Origin: Ulota crispa
Taxonomy: Eukaryota > Streptophyta > Bryopsida > Orthotrichales > Orthotrichaceae
Direction of reading: 5' to 3'
DNA length: 64,000 nucleotides
Assembly (NCBI GenBank): GCA_963920765.1
Contig: OY987246.1
Location: 10,784,868 to 10,848,867 of the forward strand
The translations under genes and the position numbers were made by a program. The notes beneath the pieces are model-generated. The model was not told the DNA's origin. It saw only the letters and a program-made list of their open reading frames with translations, and did no database searches. Positions 58,390-64,000 of the stretch are shown here, piece by piece (position 1 is the stretch's first letter; each line of letters begins with the position of its first letter).

Positions 58390-61300
58390 GTGAATTGCAT
58401 GCAAATGATCATGGAAGGAGCTACTTCCGAGGGTCAAGAGAACGGAGCAAATGGCACAGTGGTGGAGACTTTGGAGCCGAAGGTTGTGGAGTGGGAGCTC
58501 TTTCAGGAAGTTTGGGGCCAAATGTGCGGTCGATATTCGGTCATGAGGAAGGCTTTAGTCGATAGAGCAGCATTGCAACAGCAAGTGGAGGACGGCCTTC
58601 AGGTAAAATTAATTCTTAGTTCTCTTTACAATTAAGGATTTCGAATTTGTTACATGCGCGCATTCAGGCAGGTCCGTCATAGAAATTAGGGTTTTAACAT
58701 GGATGACTGTCCTTGGAGCTGACCATCAGCAATCTAGCTTGCAATTTTGAATAAGTATTTTTTTTGTGAGTAATCTTAGAATGTGTATGCCATTCGCATT
58801 GATTGCAGGTTCGGAATGTAGCAAAAGAAAGAGAGGATGCTCTTGAAGCTATGAAATTAGGGTTTTAGGGATGGATGAATGACTGTCCTTGAAGCCGACC
58901 AGCGGCAACCTAGCATATAAATTTGAATAAGTTTTGTTTTTGTGAGTAATCTAAGAATGTGTATGTCATTCGCTTTGATTGCAGGTTCGGAATGTAGCAA
59001 AAGAAAGAGAGGATGCTCTTGAAGCTATGAGGCGGCAGGTGTATGCAAAGAATCTGAGATTGAGAAGGGCGCAAGATGCACTGCGGAATCATAGAGAAGA
59101 GCTTGTGAAGAAAACGGAGTTCATTGTGCCTTCATTTAGGGCTCTGCAAAGTGCCTTCAATGCGCAAATGGATGCACGGCGTCGTTTGCAGGTGACTCGC
59201 TTTGTCATCCAACCTGAACTCACGTCTTTATCATCAGAGGTGCAGGGTTTCTACTGTGTCATTGTATTCATACTTTTTTAAAGTAGCTTGTAATGGGAGT
59301 AGCTCATCATAGTATGGAATTATTTTGTGCTAATTATCGCTTTTTTGCTACACCAAAATTGGTGTGGCTAATTGTTCTATAGTATTTTTTGAAAAAATGT
59401 ATAATATTTAGCCAACTTTTATACAAGGGTTTGGGAGTAGGAGCTTGGTTTTCAGGGTTCCACTTGATGCCGCCTCACCCTACTGGTGCAATATTCTAAT
59501 TTCTCACAAAATCATCATGAGATGTAGCTTTGATGAAAGGTTAAAAGCATCCAACTTTACATCCGTAAAAGAAATGTAGCCATCCTTGCTACTCAACCAT
59601 TTTTTGGTTAGAAAAAAAGCTAAGGCCACTTTATCCAAAATATTTTCACTGATATTTATAGATCATACATGGTACTCTGTCATGTACTAATGACTATATT
59701 TGGAAAAAGTCTTAGTTCTGTAATTTATCGGTTTGATGAAGTATTTCTGGTAGATCTCGCTATGGCTTCTTTATATACTACTTGCTCAGGTTTTTTCATT
59801 AGATGCAACATGGGCATAACATCACATCTGTATCTCAACATGGAACTCTTCGTGCTCAAGTAGTGTTTCTCCAAATGCACGAATACTGCACTTGTAGTCG
59901 GTAACCTGAAGTTGGCTCATTTTCCTCAAGGATGTGCTACCACAAAAAGCTCACGAGTTGTTTTTCACAACTTTAGGGCGCAGAATTGTTATTGTCTGGT
60001 GACGGTGGGCGTGAGCGGTTGCGAAGGCTTTGTTACCTTCTTGATACTAGGAGACGAAGAATGGTGGCTGAGATTGTTTCTATCTATCCACTAGCCTCGT
60101 TGAAGCCTGAAACTTCTTCCACACAAGGTTAGTGTATTCTTTTCTAGTTCTACCCTGAAATTTGCAACCGCTTTTAGACCTTTTGAGTTGTTCTAGTACA
60201 ATTGATGTAACTAATGAGCTTGTGCTGTCTCTTGTATTTGAGCAGAAGTGGAAAGGGAGGCTGGAGTTAAAGATGGTTCGTCTTTAATTATAGCAGGCAT
60301 GGCATTGTTGGAGCCAGGAAAGAAACTTGCAAGGGACAGACGTGAGAACGACATGTCTGCAACCGCTCTCGGATATGTTGGCCATGTGAGCAACTAAGCC
60401 AAATATCAATGAGTTTTCTATTTCTTGGTTTTGGCTCCGAATTGTTATTTTGCTGACAGCTCCGTGTTTGTGCTTTAGGTTGTAACTCTTGTCGCACAGT
60501 ATTTTAGTGTACAGCTACGGTATCCTATTCGTCAAATGGCGTCCCGTTCATTCATTCAAGACTATTGTCCAGCCATTGAGCCTCCTGCAGTGGACGTGGT
60601 AACTGCTACTGTTGCCCCACAGTATGGCTCACAAAGATCGGTTGTTGAGTTTCCGTTGTTTTCTGAGGGCCAGGATTCGACTAGGTCAGCCTATGCGGTT
60701 TTTTTGTTAAATAAGGTATTTACTCTCTCCCGGTCTGGTGCATCCACTTTTGCTTTATATCAATGTTTTTGCAGCTATCTTTTCACGAGCATAGTACTGG
60801 AAGTATTTTTATGTTTCCCTTGCCGGAACTTTTTTAAATACATTGTTGTGAATGACGTTCTTGAGTTGATGAAATGTGGGTGTGCGTGCAGAATTTGGAG
60901 CAGATATTGAATCACTTAGGATTAGAAAGCGTGGGACCTCGCCACACGTTGTTGAATCTAGAGAAGCTCCTAAAGGTAGTCTTCTCTCGAAAACATCCAT
61001 TGGCATAGAAAGTTATCACTCACTTTTTCTCTTGTACTCGTAACAATGGCATGAGTCATGGGATACAGAAAGAGTCTGTGGACAAATGTTTGTGTACAGT
61101 ACGAACAGAGATCATTGTACAGACAATCACGGAACCAATCATTCAATATTCTAGTTTCCATTGTTACACAATAAAACGTGTATGTCAAAGCCAGTTACCA
61201 AATCTAGGTTTGGGTTTACTAGTGCTTGAAATTCATTATATAATCTTGTGATTCTTTTGTGGGAGCTTACCAACATTGTTCTGTAACATTCGTTGCCAAT

Positions 61301-61499
61301 TTTTGATCTTATTTTAGGTCACTTTGCAAGGTTTTATGGCTGCATGTTCATGAGATTGTGATGCACTACTTCCTTCTACATTATTGTTTACTTTCTGTGT
61401 TGTAGTAGGTGACAAATCACTTGAGAAATGATATGTGGCTATGACGTTTTCGTCTGATTTATGCAGGGTCAATCCTTTGATATCAAGGGGCACTCTTAA
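58390..61499 (+). CDS. VPS38: VPS38/UVRAG, subunit of PI3-kinase complex II
   Basis: VPS38 (UVRAG in animals) joins VPS34, VPS15 and ATG6 to make PI3P on endosomes. Seven exons join in phase to 354 residues, close to the Arabidopsis protein: 58390-58602, 58985-59191, 59977-60127, 60246-60385, 60479-60715, 60892-60975 and 61467-61499. A helical, charged coiled-coil region spans exons 1-2 (RNVAKEREDALEAMRRQ, NHREELVKKTEFIVPSF). The UVRAG/Atg14 C-terminal domain follows: RRRRMVAEIVSIYPL, ALGYVGH, VAQYFSVQLRYPI, QYGSQRSVVEFPLF, AVFLLNKNLEQIL and PRHTLLNLEKLL. The acceptor at 59976 was chosen over the AG at 59982 because it keeps the frame. Exon 2's acceptor and first bases are duplicated upstream. 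Met3, Met7 or other early ATGs are alternative starts. Confidence 0.92.
58682..59029 (+). repeat. Tandem duplication spanning the VPS38 exon 2 acceptor
   Basis: Two direct copies of about 171-176 bp (58682-58853 and 58853-59029) include part of intron 1, the acceptor TTGCAG and the first 45 bases of exon 2 (GTTCGGAATGTAGCAAAAG onward). In the upstream copy the exon sequence runs into ATGAAATTAGGGTTTTAG, which contains an in-frame stop. Confidence 0.95.
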
Positions 61500-61908
61500 G
61501 GCATCACCTGGGGCATAAGTGTCCTGCTTGAATTTATGTACTTGCTGTGTGTGTGAGGGGAATATGAGGCGATGTAAAAATGAAAGAGAATATTTTTTAA
61601 TAGAACGAGTTTTGGATTTCATGTTTTGGGTCACGTGAGTTATCTTTGTTGCTTTTACCTCTTCAGGACTATGGGTAGTTTAAATTTTTCGAACTGTGAA
61701 TATGTTTTGTATAATGCAAATCACAAGAGAAATGTAGTGGTGAATTTCTAACGAATGTTGTAGATTCTGACTTACATCTCACATCTGTAAGGTCAGATCT
61801 ACCGTTGCACTTACCGGTATTAACAAAATTAACTCGAAATGCTTAATTTGTTCTTGATTCAGTTTCAGTAATTTATTTAAAATTTGTTTGACTTTAAGTT
61901 TAAATCTA

Positions 61909-63617
61909 GGGAATTGCTAAAGCCACACCCTTGTGAGCATGTAATTTGAGAATCCCATGCTATTTTTTGTTTGTTCAAGTGGTCTATCATTCATTCAATT
62001 ATGACATTACCACAATTTTGAAAGAAAGAAGAACAAATACAAATTTTTGTTGAAATTTTATTGCACCATTGCTATTTTTTTGATGTGTTTTTGCTTTAAA
62101 TAGTTCAAAAATCCTATATTTTTAATTTTAATTCAAGCACCTTCAATTTTTTGAATATAACCTTAAGGTGGGTGCACTCTGGTTCTTTTGTAATCATCCC
62201 TACAAATACGTCATATGGGGCATTAGAGCATCAACTTGTCTTTTTTCCACCAACCTGATACGGGAGGCCTGGTATGTGAAGGCAATTTATGGACTGGAGG
62301 CCTGGTATGTGAAGGCAATCTATGGACTGGAAAAGCGGTGTTCACTCAGGTTGTTTAATTTTTGTGCAGTATTTGTAGCTGTCACAGTAATTGTGATTAT
62401 AAGTTGCGTTGTTCAAAACAAAGACGTAGTTTTGGTTGTTAAGATTTACAAGCAATATCTGCATTGTTCTGTGTGACTTGTTCGTGTTGTGAGTTTGAAA
62501 TTCCATTTGCATTTCAGGGAAGGCAGTGTTGTTGTATCACAGAGCGCTTGAAGCTGTGCGGGGGGTTTATGTATTGTGTTGCTGTGCTTGCGCTTATTGA
62601 GTGAAATTTTTTTGTGCTACTTGTGAATTACGGAATTATTGGCAGTTTTCTGTGAAAGTAGGGTCGTGGAGTGCAGGATTGGAGTTACTAATACAATTTT
62701 GTCGATCATAGTTGCAGTACAAAATCTGTCGAAGAGGTTCGTGATATCTGACCTACTGCCTATGGGGTGAGTAGAGGAGTCGTAAGTTTATCTTCTTTAT
62801 CTTCAAGTCTTGAATTTGAAGAATTTCTAAATTGTTTTGTGGTGGAGAGCAATTCCTTGTGCAGCAAGAAAGACCAATGTGCGGGAAAAATCGGCTGCTA
62901 GTTTATTGTTAGTTGGTGGAATTGGGAAAAAAATCAGTTGCATTTTAAAATTGCCCGCAAAATACCGGTTAGATTTATTAAAAAATCTTAATACAACATA
63001 TTATTATGTATATTTAGAAAAATTCCTGAACACTGGGAAGGATATTACAAGTACAGAAGTCACAACGTAGACAACTACAGAGTGCGAGAGGAGATTCATG
63101 TGTTCTTGCTAAAATCACAGGATGAACAAATGCCATGATTGGTCTCTCCTTTAGAAAGGTAAGCTGCAGGTCCACACTTCAATGCTTTTGCGTTGAGACT
63201 ACAAGCACCGTTGTTTGCTATGTCTTGTTGATTAAGGATACTAGGAAAGACCTTGTGCTAATTGCGCAAATTATTGTTTTGGCTAGATTAAGTACTTACA
63301 TAAAATTTCTTGCTTCTCCGATCTTCTTGCCGTTGCTACGCCGCGTTTGGAGCAAACACCGCTACTAAAGTTCCTAAAATTGCAAGTTTGACACTAGCAC
63401 TCGAAATACATGGGAACATGTCACATATTTACTTCACTTATAATTGTTCCTTCTTTGATTCTAACACCTTGTGTGAACAGACCTTTAGAATGATAGAAGT
63501 GAAACAAATTTTTTGATTTAAATATAAAAAAATTAGTATGAAATTCTCACATTTTGTGCTCAAAGCACACCTTGAGATGTGGCTTTAGCAATTATGAATG
63601 TGACTTTGATAATTCCC
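61909..63617. mobile_element. hAT-like MITE, second copy, split by an insertion
   Basis: The outer parts (61909-62164 and 63481-63617) match the 392-bp element at 435-826 in order. The left terminus is GGGAATTGCTAAAGCCACAC, and the right ends ATAATTCCC. The flanking octamers are identical: taaatcta at 61901-61908 and 63618-63625. Between the halves lies 62165-63480, which has no counterpart in the first copy. Confidence 0.92.
62165..63480. mobile_element. 1.3 kb insertion nested in the MITE
   Basis: ACCTT occurs on both sides (62160-62164 and 63481-63485), consistent with a 5-bp target-site duplication. The interior contains a tandem duplication of about 30 bp (GGCCTGGTATGTGAAGGCAA twice, near 62269-62310) and short plus-strand frames with no family I recognise. 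No convincing terminal inverted repeats are seen, so the type is unknown. Confidence 0.6.
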
Positions 63618-64000
63618 TAAATCTAAATCTAATGTTTTAAGTTCCAAGTATGGCTATTTGCAAAGATTAGTGTTCTGTGGTTTTATTAAAATCAAATCTG
63701 AAGTGGTTTTATTAAAATCAAATCTGAAGGATCATTTTTGGAATTAGGAATGTTAGTTTTATGAAGGGAAACTTAGGTGTTATCTTTGGACAATAAAACA
63801 CTTAAACGTCCTGATAACCATTATTATGTAAGTGTAAGAAAATCAAAATAAGTATTCTCGAAAATGTGGATGGATGGCAAATGTTGGGCCTGCATTGGTT
63901 CGTAAGAGATTATGAGTCCTTTGTGTAATATTCAAGGGATTGATTGGTTGTTAACCCGTAAAGGACTCTATCCATTTTGAAATGGTCAAATTTCATTTCT

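Larger units (their letters stand above)
61500..64000. other. VPS38 3' flank, dominated by a nested transposon
   Basis: 61500-61900 probably includes the VPS38 3' UTR. 61909-63617 is a split hAT-like MITE. 63626-64000 contains a short direct duplication (gaagtggttttattaaaatcaaatct twice near 63700) and no gene. Confidence 0.5.

Noticed and set aside
1-64000. CRISPR array, operon or prokaryotic system
   Set aside because: The tandem repeats at 31195 and 52554 have no spacers. The genes are spliced and plant-type.
1-64000. U12-type introns, prompted by the U11-48K gene
   Set aside because: None of the donors I traced has the ATATCC or GTATCC start; all are ordinary U2-type apart from the GC-AG one.
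1-64000. tRNA or rRNA genes
   Set aside because: I saw no cloverleaf-compatible A-box and B-box pair or rRNA signature on either strand by reading. A covariance-model scan would be decisive.

Overview
This is nuclear DNA of a land plant. Seven spliced or single-exon housekeeping genes lie about 9 kb apart, in relatively GC-rich exons set in AT-rich DNA full of small inverted-repeat transposons. The proteins are plant-type: a PIKfyve/FAB1 kinase without a FYVE finger, a plant-style U11-48K, a plant-length VPS38 and a plant-type ZFPL1. Introns run from about 100 bp to 1.5 kb. The intron-free FAB1 gene and the gene density suggest a non-seed plant (bryophyte or similar), but the window alone cannot fix the lineage.

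Layout. 1-7080: transposon-rich. It holds a hAT-like MITE, a cluster of six related inverted-repeat elements (951-3152) and a decayed Tc1/mariner element with a recognisable transposase remnant (5167-6819). 7081-11913 (-): FAB1-like phosphatidylinositol-3-phosphate 5-kinase in one exon. 11914-15575: shared upstream region of two divergent genes. 15576-19234 (+): U11-48K of the minor spliceosome. 19235-25007: AT-rich, two MITEs. 25008-30938 (-): ClpX in 15 exons, with a six-unit array of about 155 bp upstream (31195-32128). 32129-36413: MITEs and an unrecognised GC-richer stretch. 36414-40187 (-): mitochondrial inner membrane protease IMP2 in 5 exons, its introns loaded with MITEs. 40188-42905: a Stowaway-like MITE and two other inverted-repeat elements. 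42906-47060 (+): ZFPL1 homologue in 9 exons, one intron being GC-AG. 47061-49207: convergent intergenic DNA. 49208-53280 (-): GPI transamidase subunit GAA1 in 7 exons. 53281-58389: repeat-rich. 58390-61499 (+): VPS38/UVRAG in 7 exons. 61500-64000: a second copy of the hAT-like MITE, itself split by a 1.3 kb insertion.

The genes do not form a pathway cluster. Two functions recur. FAB1 (PI3P to PI(3,5)P2) and VPS38 (PI3-kinase complex II, which makes PI3P) act consecutively on endosomal lipids. ClpX and IMP2 are both mitochondrial proteostasis factors. GAA1 (ER) and ZFPL1 (Golgi) are secretory-pathway membrane proteins.

I found no single striking undescribed system. The best material is the transposon layer. 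Several non-autonomous families can be classed directly from their target-site duplications, and two insertions have a matching empty site elsewhere in the same window. There are also several gene-structure oddities: a GC-AG intron, a duplicated splice acceptor, an intron-free FAB1 and an ambiguous U11-48K junction.
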